From positions 12,611 to 53,246 of the forward strand of contig PCVW01000069.1 of the NCBI GenBank assembly GCA_002787095.1: a stretch of 40,636 bases of DNA. Reading direction: 5' to 3'. Of the stretch, positions 29,712 to 37,189 are shown in pieces; positions within the stretch are counted from its first letter, which is position 1, and every line of letters begins with the position of its first letter. A program made the translations under genes and the position numbers. The DNA comes from Candidatus Omnitrophica bacterium CG11_big_fil_rev_8_21_14_0_20_64_10. GTDB lineage: Bacteria > Omnitrophota > Gorgyraeia > 1-14-0-20-64-10. A model generated the notes under the pieces. That model worked only from the letters and a program-made list of their open reading frames with translations, was not told the DNA's origin and ran no database searches.

Positions 29712-30824
29712 ATCGAGACGGCTCATCGCGTTACGTTGATTCCGGGCGACGGGATCGGGCCGGAGGTGATCTTTGCCGCCCAGGCCTGCCTGAACGCGAC
29801 CGGCGTTTCGTTCGAATGGGAGATCCATTCGGCGGGAGAAGGGGCCGTTTCCCGCGCGGGGTCTCCCTTGCCGGAGGATCTCTTGGAGTCGATCCGCCGG
29901 AACAAGGTCGCCTTGAAAGGGCCGATCACCACCCCGATCGGAGGAGGGATCCGTTCCGTCAATGTCGAGTTGCGCCGGAAGCTGGATCTGTACGCCTGCG
30001 TCCGGCCCTGTCGGCTTTACCCAGGGGTTCCTTCTCGTTACCAGGAGGTGGATCTGGTTGTGATCCGCGAAAACACGGAGGATCTGTACGGCGGCCTGGA
30101 ATACCGGGATGGCAGCTCTGAGGTCCGGGAGCTCATCGCCTGGGTGGAGTCTCATGGGGGAGGGGCTCCGAGTCTTGATTCGGCCATTTCGCTCAAGCCG
30201 ATTTCGTATCACGGCTCGGCTCGGATCGCCCGTTTTGCCTTCGAGTACGCCCTTCGACAGGGGCGCAAGAAGGTGACCGTCGTCCACAAGGCCAACATCA
30301 TGAAGTACACCGACGGTCTCTTCCTGAAAGTGGCCAGGCGTGTTGCCTCCGACTATGCGGGGAGGATAGCATTTGAGGAGCAGCTGGTGGACAGCTTGTG
30401 CATGCAGTTGGTTCAGCACCCCGAATCCTATGATGTCCTCTTGTTGCCCAATCTCTACGGAGACATCGTCTCCGATCTGTGCGCCGGCTTCATCGGCGGA
30501 CTGGGGATGGCTCCGGGGGCCAACGTGGGGGATCAAGCGGTCGTTTTTGAGCCGACCCATGGTTCTGCTCCCCAATATCGGGGACAAGATAAAATGAATC
30601 CGACGGCGGCGATCCTCTCCGGCGTCCTGATGCTCCGGCATCTGGGAGAGACCGAGGCGGCCGACCGGCTGGAGCAAGCCGTCTGCGACGTTGTGCGCGA
30701 AGGGAAATTCGTCACCTTTGATCTGAAATCCGGGCAGAATGGCTTCGGCAGTGCCACCACTCGTGAAATGGCCAACGCCATCATCCGGAGTATGGAATCG
30801 GAAATGAGATCGGAAAAGAGGTGA
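29712..30824 (+). CDS. isocitrate/isopropylmalate dehydrogenase family enzyme, apparent ATC start
   Basis: This roughly 370-residue enzyme oxidatively decarboxylates a 2-hydroxy acid with NAD(P). Visible are VTLIPGDGIGPEV, VVIRENTEDLYGG, the catalytic YHGSARIARFAFEYA and VVHKANIMKYTDG, metal-binding DVLLLPNLYGDIVSDL, and the cofactor loop EPTHGSAP with NPTAA. Similarity favours NAD-type isocitrate dehydrogenase, but isopropylmalate or homoisocitrate specificity cannot be excluded. The first beta-strand is encoded upstream of the only canonical start (TTG 29736). In that stretch the only plausible initiator is ATC 29712, which has GGAGGTGA at ideal spacing. Either a rare AUC start is used or the base call is wrong. 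Confidence 0.88.
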   Translation: METAHRVTLIPGDGIGPEVIFAAQACLNATGVSFEWEIHSAGEGAVSRAGSPLPEDLLESIRRNKVALKGPITTPIGGGIRSVNVELRRKLDLYACVRPCRLYPGVPSRYQEVDLVVIRENTEDLYGGLEYRDGSSEVRELIAWVESHGGGAPSLDSAISLKPISYHGSARIARFAFEYALRQGRKKVTVVHKANIMKYTDGLFLKVARRVASDYAGRIAFEEQLVDSLCMQLVQHPESYDVLLLPNLYGDIVSDLCAGFIGGLGMAPGANVGDQAVVFEPTHGSAPQYRGQDKMNPTAAILSGVLMLRHLGETEAADRLEQAVCDVVREGKFVTFDLKSGQNGFGSATTREMANAIIRSMESEMRSEKR

Positions 30825-30830
30825 ACGGAC

Positions 30831-30917
30831 ATGGCAGCCAAGAAATTTTCTGCCAAGCCAAAGCCGGCGCAGCCGCAGGCTCCCCAGCCAGCTCAGCCAC
30901 AGCCGGTTCAGAAGTAG
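30831..30917 (+). CDS. 28-residue Pro/Gln/Ala/Lys-rich mini-protein
   Basis: ATG 30831 follows AGAGGTGA of the dehydrogenase end. The product starts MAAKKFSAKPKPAQ and continues with repeated Pro-Gln-Ala units to PVQK-stop. Composition and the clean ribosome site suggest a translated peptide, perhaps disordered and nucleic-acid- or surface-binding; there is no known family. It lies 6 bases after the dehydrogenase stop and 27 bases before a strong hairpin, so it would be the last gene of that operon. Confidence 0.45.
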   Translation: MAAKKFSAKPKPAQPQAPQPAQPQPVQK

Positions 30918-30944
30918 CGGCTTATTCAGGCAAGGAGGTTTACG

Positions 30945-30979
30945 GCGAGCAGGGAGGAGTCTCTTGCCTCCCTGCTCGC
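30945..30979. terminator. strong 13-bp hairpin
   Basis: GCGAGCAGGGAGG (30945-30957) and CCTCCCTGCTCGC (30967-30979) are perfectly complementary with a 9-base loop. The hairpin stands behind the dehydrogenase/mini-protein genes. It is followed by TTCCTAAATAA rather than a T-run, so it could be a terminator or an mRNA 3'-end stabiliser. Confidence 0.65.
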
Positions 30980-31008
30980 TTCCTAAATAAGGGACCGGCC
31001 GTCAGGTC

Positions 31009-31101
31009 ATGTGGGGCCGCTGCGAGGTTTGCGGCGGGGCGGTCACCCGCTCGTTGCCAGAGTCCCGGCCGCAGCCTGAGAAGGCGCGGGGCGAGCATTG
31101 A
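31009..31101 (+). CDS. possible 30-residue CxxC mini-protein
   Basis: The frame from ATG 31009 reads MWGRCEVCGGAVTRSLPE and continues to a TGA at 31101. The CEVCGGA segment looks like half a zinc ribbon. The ribosome site is poor (CAGG), and the following terminator lies 6 bases after the stop. It is listed as a weak candidate only. Confidence 0.3.
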   Translation: MWGRCEVCGGAVTRSLPESRPQPEKARGEH

Positions 31102-31106
31102 GGCTT

Positions 31107-31128
31107 AAAGCTCCGCAGGGCTTTTTTT
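31107..31128 (+). terminator. rho-independent terminator
   Basis: AAGCTC-CGCA-GGGCTT forms a 6-bp stem with a 4-base loop (31108-31123), followed by an unbroken T-run to 31128. It separates the dehydrogenase region from the DUF486/Ehr block. Confidence 0.8.
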
Positions 31129-31184
31129 AATCTTTTCAAGAAAACCGGGTCTGAAAGGAAATACGAGGAGACCATGGTAGGCCG

Positions 31185-31505
31185 ATGAGAACGATCACGC
31201 TTCTGACGTTATCCAACGTCTTCATGACGTTTGCCTGGTACGGGCATCTGAAGAATCTCAACAACAGGCCCTTGGTCGTTGCCATCCTGGTGAGTTGGGG
31301 GATTGCGTTCTTTGAGTACACCCTGCAGGTGCCGGCCAACCGCCTGGGCTACGGGCGGTTTTCACTGCCGCAGCTGAAGGTGATGCAGGAGATCATCACG
31401 ATGTGCGTCTTCGCGGGTTTCGCCTGCTGGTACATGGGGCAGCCCTTGAAGGTGAATTTTCTGCGGTTCCCCCACGGGACGCTGAAAGGGATTGCGTGGA
31501 ACTGA
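31185..31505 (+). CDS. DUF486 (DMT-like) membrane protein, C-terminally altered
   Basis: This is a 106-residue protein matching DUF486: NVFMTFAWYGHLKNLN, LVSWGIAFFEYTLQVPANRLGYG, QLKVMQEIITMCVFAGFACWYMGQPLK. Family members end with a fourth membrane helix. Here the sequence after PLKVNFL changes to RFPHGTLKGIAWN and stops, and no other frame encodes the missing helix. So the 3' end seems deleted and joined to the following regulatory gene. The protein may be non-functional or form a three-helix variant. The physiological role of the family is unknown. Confidence 0.8.
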   Translation: MRTITLLTLSNVFMTFAWYGHLKNLNNRPLVVAILVSWGIAFFEYTLQVPANRLGYGRFSLPQLKVMQEIITMCVFAGFACWYMGQPLKVNFLRFPHGTLKGIAWN

Positions 31506-32212
31506 CTGCTCGTGACATTGCCCGGTTGCTCAACGTTTCTCCGGAAATGGTATACCGGTGGATCAAAGAGAAAGGTCTGCCCGCGCGCCGGCTCAATGAG
31601 CAATACCGTTGCAATCGGACGCAGCTTCTCGAATGGGCTTCAGCCAGGAGAATCCCGCTGGCCCCGCACCTCTTTCGTGAGCTGAAAGATTCCAGGCATG
31701 CTTCAGGGTTGAACCTGACACGGACCTTGGAGGTGGGAGGCATTGTGTACGATCTGCCGGGCCACGACCGGCGTTCCGTTATAGAGGCGATCGTAGAACG
31801 GTTGCCGCTACCGTCCGAGGCCAATCGAACCCTCTTGTTGCGAATGCTGCTGGCACGGGAGCGGATGGGCTCTACAGGAATCGGAGAGGGGATTGCCATC
31901 CCGCACGTGCGCAACCCGGTGATCCTGCACGTGCGGGCCCCGATGGTCACGCTAGGATTCTTGCGCCATCCGGTGGATTTTCACGCGGTGGACGGCAAGC
32001 CGGTTTCTGTCCTGTTCACGCTGATCAGCCCGACCATTCGTCTTCACCTGCGGCTGCTCTCCCGCCTGGCGTTTGCCTTGCAGGACTCACGTGTGCGAAG
32101 GATATTGCAAGATCACCGATCGGAGCTGGAAATCCTGGCGGCGTTCTCCCGCGCCGAGTCGCACGTGGAGGAGACAAAAATCTCCTCTGACGGGAAAGGG
32201 AGTCGCGCATGA
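31496..32212 (+). CDS. HTH domain fused to PTS EIIA (PtsN-like), coupled to the Ehr operon
   Basis: This is a 238-residue protein starting at GTG 31496, which overlaps the DUF486 end. Residues 1-55 are a MerR/excisionase-type HTH (TARDIARLLNVSPEMVYRWIKEKGLPARR). Residues about 75-225 are a PTS type-2 EIIA domain whose phosphorylatable His137 sits in GEGIAIPHVRN. The protein could sense PTSNtr phosphorylation and bind DNA or a partner complex. Its TGA overlaps the ATG of the HyfB-like subunit, so it is synthesised with the membrane complex and probably regulates it. No other PTS gene is visible in the window. Confidence 0.85.
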   Translation: MELTARDIARLLNVSPEMVYRWIKEKGLPARRLNEQYRCNRTQLLEWASARRIPLAPHLFRELKDSRHASGLNLTRTLEVGGIVYDLPGHDRRSVIEAIVERLPLPSEANRTLLLRMLLARERMGSTGIGEGIAIPHVRNPVILHVRAPMVTLGFLRHPVDFHAVDGKPVSVLFTLISPTIRLHLRLLSRLAFALQDSRVRRILQDHRSELEILAAFSRAESHVEETKISSDGKGSRA

Positions 32213-34200
32213 CGTTGTTATTCGGCGCTCTGATCCTCCTCGTGGGGAGCGGGATGGCGGCCCTGCTCTTAGGCCGGTGGCCAAGCGTGTCCAAAACAGT
32301 CGGCGTCGGCGGAGCGGTCATCGGATGTCTGGTGGGATTGGTCCCGGCATTCCAGACGTTGGCGACCAGCGTGGCGCGTTCCTGGCACGCTCCCTGGCAG
32401 GTGCCTTACGGCGAGCTGGCGCTCGGCCTCGACCCGTTGACCGCGTTTTTCCTGGTGCCGATTTTCGGGCTCGGCCTTCTCTGCGCACTCTACGGGGGCC
32501 GGTATCTGCAGCATTACCGGCACCGTCCGTTCCTCCATGTGAGCTACACCTGGTTCAACCTGCTGGTGGCGGCGATGGCTGTGGTTGTGGCAGCACGCAA
32601 CGCGCTGCTCTTCCTGGTGGCTTGGGAAGTCATGTCGCTGGCCTCCTTCTTCCTGGTGACCTTCGAGGATGAACGCAGCGACGTGCGGGAAGCGGGCTGG
32701 ACGTACCTGATCGCGACCCATCTCGGGACAGCTTTCCTGCTGGCCTTCTTCGCGCTGTGTGGGAGGTACGCGGGTTCTTTGGATTTTGACCGGTTCCGGC
32801 AGATGACAACTCTGCCGCCGGCCATCGCTGGGGCCCTATTTTCCCTGGGGATCATCGGTTTTGGGACGAAGGCCGGGTTCATGCCTTTCCACGTGTGGTT
32901 GCCGGAGGCGCATCCGGCCGCCCCCAGTCACGTGTCGGCCCTTATGTCCGGCGTCATGATCAAGATGGGGATCTACGGGATCCTCCGGGCGCTGACCTTC
33001 CTGGGGCCGCCCCCCGCCTGGTGGGGATGGCTGCTGGTGGTGATCGGGTTGACATCGGGGATTCTGGGCGTCCTCTTCGCTTTGGCACAGCATGATCTCA
33101 AACGGCTCCTGGCCTACAGCAGCATTGAAAACATCGGCATTATTGCGTTAGGAATCGGAATCGGACTGTTGGGCAGAGCGATGGGGCATCCCTTGATCAG
33201 TTTTCTTGGATTTGGCGGGGCCTTGCTGCACGTGTTGAATCACGGCCTGTTCAAGAGCCTGCTTTTCTTTGGTGCCGGTGCCGTTGCCCAGGCCACCGGC
33301 ACGCGAGAGATGGAGCATCTGGGCGGGTTGCTCAAGCGGATGCCCAGGACCGCCATCGCCTTTCTGGTCGGATGCGCGGCGATCTGCGGCCTGCCGCCCT
33401 TCAACGGATTCATCAGCGAGTGGCTGATCTACAGCGGATCTTTCCGAGGGATACTGGCGTTTTCCGGGCGGGAGGGTGTGGCCTCGTTGGCGGCGATTCT
33501 TGGATTGGCGTTGATCGGCGGGCTGGCCGCGGCCTGTTTTGCGAAGGTGTTCGGCGTCGTCTTCCTGGGGTCGCCCCGGACCGATCATGCCAGTCAGGCC
33601 CACGAGGTCGGGTTGGCCATGACCGTCCCGATGGGACTGTTGGCGACGGCTTGTGTTGTGATCGGTCTCTGGCCTGCAGGAGCGCTGCAGCTGACGTTGC
33701 CTGCCGTGGCGTTCCTTCTTGGGATGGGGCCGGAGGGATTGGGTCAGCCGTGGCAAGAAGTCCAGCACGCCTTGACACTCATCGGCAGCATCGCGGTCGC
33801 CCTGATCGGCGTGATTTTGCTTCTGGCGTTGCTGCGCCGAAAGGCATTGGCCCGTCGCCAGGCGCGTGAGTCAATCACCTGGGGTTGCGGCTATGCTTTT
33901 CCAACGGCTCGGATGCAGTATACCGCTTCTTCGTTTGCGCAGCCCTTGCTGCTTCTGTTTAAGGGTCTTTTGCGGACGCGGTTCGCGGAAGAGCGGCCGG
34001 CAGGTTATTTCCCGTCTAAAGCAAGGATCGCCTCCCACACGCCGGACGTGGCCAAAGAGTACGGCTTCCGTCCCATTGCCATGGGTGTTGTCCGAGCCCT
34101 GGACAGCTTGCGGTGGCTGCAGCGAGGCCGCGTGCAATGGTATCTCCTGTACATCGTCGTGACCCTGGTGGTCTTGCTGATCTGGAAGTTGGGGATGTGA
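32209..34200 (+). CDS. HyfB/NuoL-like proton-translocating subunit of Hyf/Ehr complex
   Basis: This is a 663-residue polytopic membrane protein of the Mrp/NuoL/HyfB family. It has many hydrophobic helices and the antiporter core: MSLASFFLVTFEDE, GFGTKAGFMPFHVWLPEAHPAAPSHVSALMSGVMIKMGIYGI, KRLLAYSSIENIGIIALGIGIG and LLHVLNHGLFKSLLFFGAG. Its conserved Glu and Lys residues fit ion pumping. The C-terminal region (CGYAFPTARMQYTASSFAQPL) is typical of HyfB rather than NuoL. It is the first structural gene of the complex and starts inside the PtsN-like gene. Confidence 0.92.
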   Translation: MTLLFGALILLVGSGMAALLLGRWPSVSKTVGVGGAVIGCLVGLVPAFQTLATSVARSWHAPWQVPYGELALGLDPLTAFFLVPIFGLGLLCALYGGRYLQHYRHRPFLHVSYTWFNLLVAAMAVVVAARNALLFLVAWEVMSLASFFLVTFEDERSDVREAGWTYLIATHLGTAFLLAFFALCGRYAGSLDFDRFRQMTTLPPAIAGALFSLGIIGFGTKAGFMPFHVWLPEAHPAAPSHVSALMSGVMIKMGIYGILRALTFLGPPPAWWGWLLVVIGLTSGILGVLFALAQHDLKRLLAYSSIENIGIIALGIGIGLLGRAMGHPLISFLGFGGALLHVLNHGLFKSLLFFGAGAVAQATGTREMEHLGGLLKRMPRTAIAFLVGCAAICGLPPFNGFISEWLIYSGSFRGILAFSGREGVASLAAILGLALIGGLAAACFAKVFGVVFLGSPRTDHASQAHEVGLAMTVPMGLLATACVVIGLWPAGALQLTLPAVAFLLGMGPEGLGQPWQEVQHALTLIGSIAVALIGVILLLALLRRKALARRQARESITWGCGYAFPTARMQYTASSFAQPLLLLFKGLLRTRFAEERPAGYFPSKARIASHTPDVAKEYGFRPIAMGVVRALDSLRWLQRGRVQWYLLYIVVTLVVLLIWKLGM

Positions 34201-34204
34201 TGGC

Positions 34205-35095
34205 ATGATAGGGCTCAGCTGTCGACTCTTGGTGCACGTGGCTGTCGTGTTGCTGGCGCCGCCCCTCTTGCTGGGGGTGATTGGAAAGACCAAGGCCTTC
34301 TTGACCGGCCGGATCGGTCCTCCGATTCTCCAACCCTACTACGACCTCTGGAAGCTCTGGCACAAGGGGGCGGTTTACAGCCGGACCACCTCCTGGCTTT
34401 TCCGGGCGGGCCCCATGGTCGCGCTGGCGGCGTTTCTAGTGGCGGCCCTGTTGATTCCCCTCGGCTCTCAACCGGCCCCCCTCTCTTTTTTTGGGGACGT
34501 GATCCTCTGGGCGTACCTGTTTGGGCTGGCTCGGTTCGCCACCGTCTTGGCTGCGATGGATACCGGGTCGAGCTTCGAGGGAATGGGGGCCAGCCGGGAA
34601 GTCACATTCTCCAGCCTGGCGGAGCCAGCCCTCTTTCTCGGGCTGGCGGTGGTGGCCAGACAGACCCAGAGCTTAAGCTTGAGTCAGATGCTTGGGCCCG
34701 CCCTCGCGCACGCGTGGGCGGTTTCCGCTCCGGCGCTGGGATTGGTGGCCGCCAGTCTGTTCATCGTGTTGCTGGCGGAGAACGCGCGCATCCCGGTGGA
34801 CGATCCGGCCACGCACCTGGAGCTGACGATGATTCACGAGGTGATGGTCCTGGATCACGGAGGGCCGGACTTGGGCCTCATCCTGTACGGCAGCGCCCTG
34901 AAGCTGTTTGTCCTCGGCATGTTGCTGGTGCAGCTTTTCCTGCCGGGAATGCCTTGGGTCGGGCTGCTGGTCTTGTGCCTCCTCATTGGCGCGGTGGAAT
35001 CTTTGATGGCCCGGCTGCGGCTGGTGCACGTTCCACGGCTGCTGATGGCCGCATGCGCACTTGCAGCAATGGGACTCTTATTGGTTTGGAGCTGA
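34205..35095 (+). CDS. HyfC/NuoH-like membrane subunit
   Basis: This is a 296-residue membrane protein of the NuoH/HyfC/EchB family. Signature parts are KAFLTGRIGPPILQPYYDLWKLWHKG, the charged-loop motif SSFEGMGASREVTFSSLAEPALF, and ENARIPVDDPATHLELTMIHEVMVLD, which faces the quinone/ferredoxin-side cavity in related complexes. It anchors the peripheral arm to the ion-pumping arm. The gene lies 4 bases behind HyfB. Confidence 0.92.
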   Translation: MIGLSCRLLVHVAVVLLAPPLLLGVIGKTKAFLTGRIGPPILQPYYDLWKLWHKGAVYSRTTSWLFRAGPMVALAAFLVAALLIPLGSQPAPLSFFGDVILWAYLFGLARFATVLAAMDTGSSFEGMGASREVTFSSLAEPALFLGLAVVARQTQSLSLSQMLGPALAHAWAVSAPALGLVAASLFIVLLAENARIPVDDPATHLELTMIHEVMVLDHGGPDLGLILYGSALKLFVLGMLLVQLFLPGMPWVGLLVLCLLIGAVESLMARLRLVHVPRLLMAACALAAMGLLLVWS

Positions 35096-35099
35096 TGCC

Positions 35100-35747
35100 A
35101 TGATGCGAGCCACGGATCTTGTGTTGGTGCTGGCTATGTTGCTGAACTTTCTGGTGCTGGGAAGCAGCCGATTGAGCGCCGGCATCCGGGCCGTCGCGCT
35201 GCAGGGAGCCTCGTTGTCTTTGTTGCCCTTGCTGCTTCACGATGGGGGGGCGCCGACCATTCACCTGATGGCCTTGGGGCTTGGGATGCTGGGGCTTAAA
35301 GGGATGCTCTTCCCGTGGTTGCTGTTTCGCGCGATCCGGGAGGCCTCCATGCGGCGGGAGATGCAGCCGCTGATCGGATTCACCGCGTCGCTTGTGGCCG
35401 GGATCCTCGCGGCAGCGGTGGCGTTTCGGGTTTCTACGCGGTTGCCCTTGCCTTCTGCGCCGGTGTCTTCTTTCCTGATTCCGACGGCCTTGACGACCAT
35501 TCTGGTGAGTTTCATCGTCCTGGTGAGCCGGACAAAGGCGCTGACCCAAGTGCTGGGCTACCTCATGCTGGAAAACGGGATCTTTCTCTTCGGGCTGGTC
35601 TTCGCCCGAGAGATGCCCTTGCTGATCGAATTGGGAATTCTGCTGGACCTGTTTGTGGGGGTGTTTGTGATGGGAATCGTGGTGTTCCACATCCATCGGG
35701 AGTTTGACCACATCGATACGGTCCACCTGACGACGCTGAAAGGGTAA
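35100..35747 (+). CDS. HyfE/NuoK-like membrane subunit
   Basis: This is a 215-residue membrane protein with six or so helices. Its C-terminal part (LVSRTKALTQVLGYLMLENGIFLFGLVFAREMPLLIELGILLDLFVGVFVMGIV) is the NuoK-like signature of HyfE. ATG 35100 or 35103 may be used. It lies 4 bases after HyfC and 2 bases before HyfF. In this complex it supplies the small antiporter-adjacent subunit. Confidence 0.9.
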   Translation: MMRATDLVLVLAMLLNFLVLGSSRLSAGIRAVALQGASLSLLPLLLHDGGAPTIHLMALGLGMLGLKGMLFPWLLFRAIREASMRREMQPLIGFTASLVAGILAAAVAFRVSTRLPLPSAPVSSFLIPTALTTILVSFIVLVSRTKALTQVLGYLMLENGIFLFGLVFAREMPLLIELGILLDLFVGVFVMGIVVFHIHREFDHIDTVHLTTLKG

Positions 35748-35749
35748 CG

Positions 35750-37189
35750 ATGTTGATCGCTTTGTGCCTGATTCCGTTGCTGGCCGGTGGTGTCGCCTTC
35801 GCGCTGCGGTCGAACACACAGCGGCTGTCGTTGTTGGTCCTGACCGCGCTGGCGCACTTCCTGCTGGTGGCAAGCTGTTGGCTGAAACTCCCTGCGCCCA
35901 CCCCTTCGGGATGGCTGGCGTTGGATGCGCTGGGACTGCTGTTCCTGACGTTGGTCAGCGTCCTGTTTCTGTGCGCGAGCCTGTATGCGATCGGCTACCT
36001 GCGGCAGGAAGATCATGGCTCGAATCGGGTGTTCGTCGGCTGCTTGCTGGCGTTCTTGTCGGCCATGACCCTCGTGACGGTCAGCCACCACCTGGGGCTG
36101 CTGTGGGTGGCCATTGAGGCCACGACGTTAGCCAGTGCGCCGCTGATCTACTTTCACCACAGTCAGCGTTCGTTGGAGGCCACCTGGAAGTATCTGTTGA
36201 TCTGCTCGATCGGCATCGCCCTGGCGCTCTTGGGAACTTTCTTTGTGGCAATCGCGGGAACCGGCCCTGCTGCGGCGGAGCCTTCGCTGTTGCTCGAAAA
36301 ATTGATGGCGAATGCGGCCAACCTCAACCTGCCATGGCTGAAAGGGGCGTTCATCTTCCTGTTGGTCGGATACGGGACCAAAATGGGTTTGGCGCCCTTG
36401 CACACATGGTTGCCGGATGCTCACAGCGAGGCGCCTTCTCCGGTTTCCGCCTTATTGTCGGGGGCGCTCTTGAACTGCGCGTTCCTGGGGATCCTTCGGG
36501 TGTTCCAGATCTGCGCCGCGGCTAGCCTGAAACATTTTGCCCAAGAGCTGCTTGTACTCTTCGGGCTGCTCTCCTTGTTGATCGCCGCAGCGTTCCTCTT
36601 AAGGCAGTCCGATTACAAACGGATGCTGGCCTATTCCAGCGTCGAACATATGGGCATCCTTGCCCTGGGAGTCGGCTTAGGGGGTGCCGCGACCTACGGG
36701 GCGATGCTCCACGCAGTCAACCACTCGCTGGCCAAGGCCCTGCTGTTCTTTGCCGCAGGAAATATTCTTTTGAGCTACAAGACCAAATCCGCCGCTTCGG
36801 TGCGCGGCGTCCTGCACCGGTTGCCGATAACCGGCTGGCTGTTCCTGGGCGGATTCCTGGCGATTACCGGGTCGCCCCCCTTCGGGCCGTTCTTGAGCGA
36901 GTTCACGATCTTGAATGCAGCCGTCACCCAAGGGCAGATCGGCATTGCCGCCATCTACCTGTCGTTGCTGGCGGTTGTCTTCCTGGGGATGGGATCGGTC
37001 GTCCTGCCGATGGTCCAGGGTGGGTCGGAGGAGGCAGTTCCGTTGCCTTTAGCGTTACCCAGTTCATGGATGTTGAACGGCGTGCCGCTGCTGCTCATGG
37101 CCGGGGTGCTGATGCTCGGCCTTTACGTGCCGAGCGGATTGCAGAACGTCTTGACCGGAGCCTCAGCGCTCCTCGGAGGCGCGCCGTGA
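35750..37189 (+). CDS. HyfF/NuoN-like proton-translocating subunit
   Basis: This is a 479-residue second Mrp-type antiporter-like subunit: LLGLLWVAIEATTLASAPLIYFHHS-type helix 5 region, LVGYGTKMGLAPLHTWLPDAHSEAPSPVSALLSGALLNCAFLGI, KRMLAYSSVEHMGILALGVGLGG and LHAVNHSLAKALLFFAAGN. It is paralogous to HyfB, so the complex has two large pump modules. Its TGA overlaps the GTG of the large-subunit gene. Confidence 0.92.
   Translation: MLIALCLIPLLAGGVAFALRSNTQRLSLLVLTALAHFLLVASCWLKLPAPTPSGWLALDALGLLFLTLVSVLFLCASLYAIGYLRQEDHGSNRVFVGCLLAFLSAMTLVTVSHHLGLLWVAIEATTLASAPLIYFHHSQRSLEATWKYLLICSIGIALALLGTFFVAIAGTGPAAAEPSLLLEKLMANAANLNLPWLKGAFIFLLVGYGTKMGLAPLHTWLPDAHSEAPSPVSALLSGALLNCAFLGILRVFQICAAASLKHFAQELLVLFGLLSLLIAAAFLLRQSDYKRMLAYSSVEHMGILALGVGLGGAATYGAMLHAVNHSLAKALLFFAAGNILLSYKTKSAASVRGVLHRLPITGWLFLGGFLAITGSPPFGPFLSEFTILNAAVTQGQIGIAAIYLSLLAVVFLGMGSVVLPMVQGGSEEAVPLPLALPSSWMLNGVPLLLMAGVLMLGLYVPSGLQNVLTGASALLGGAP

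Noticed and set aside
29619..30677. Open frame of 352 codons on the minus strand
   Set aside because: It is antisense to the dehydrogenase, whose catalytic motifs are unambiguous on the plus strand.
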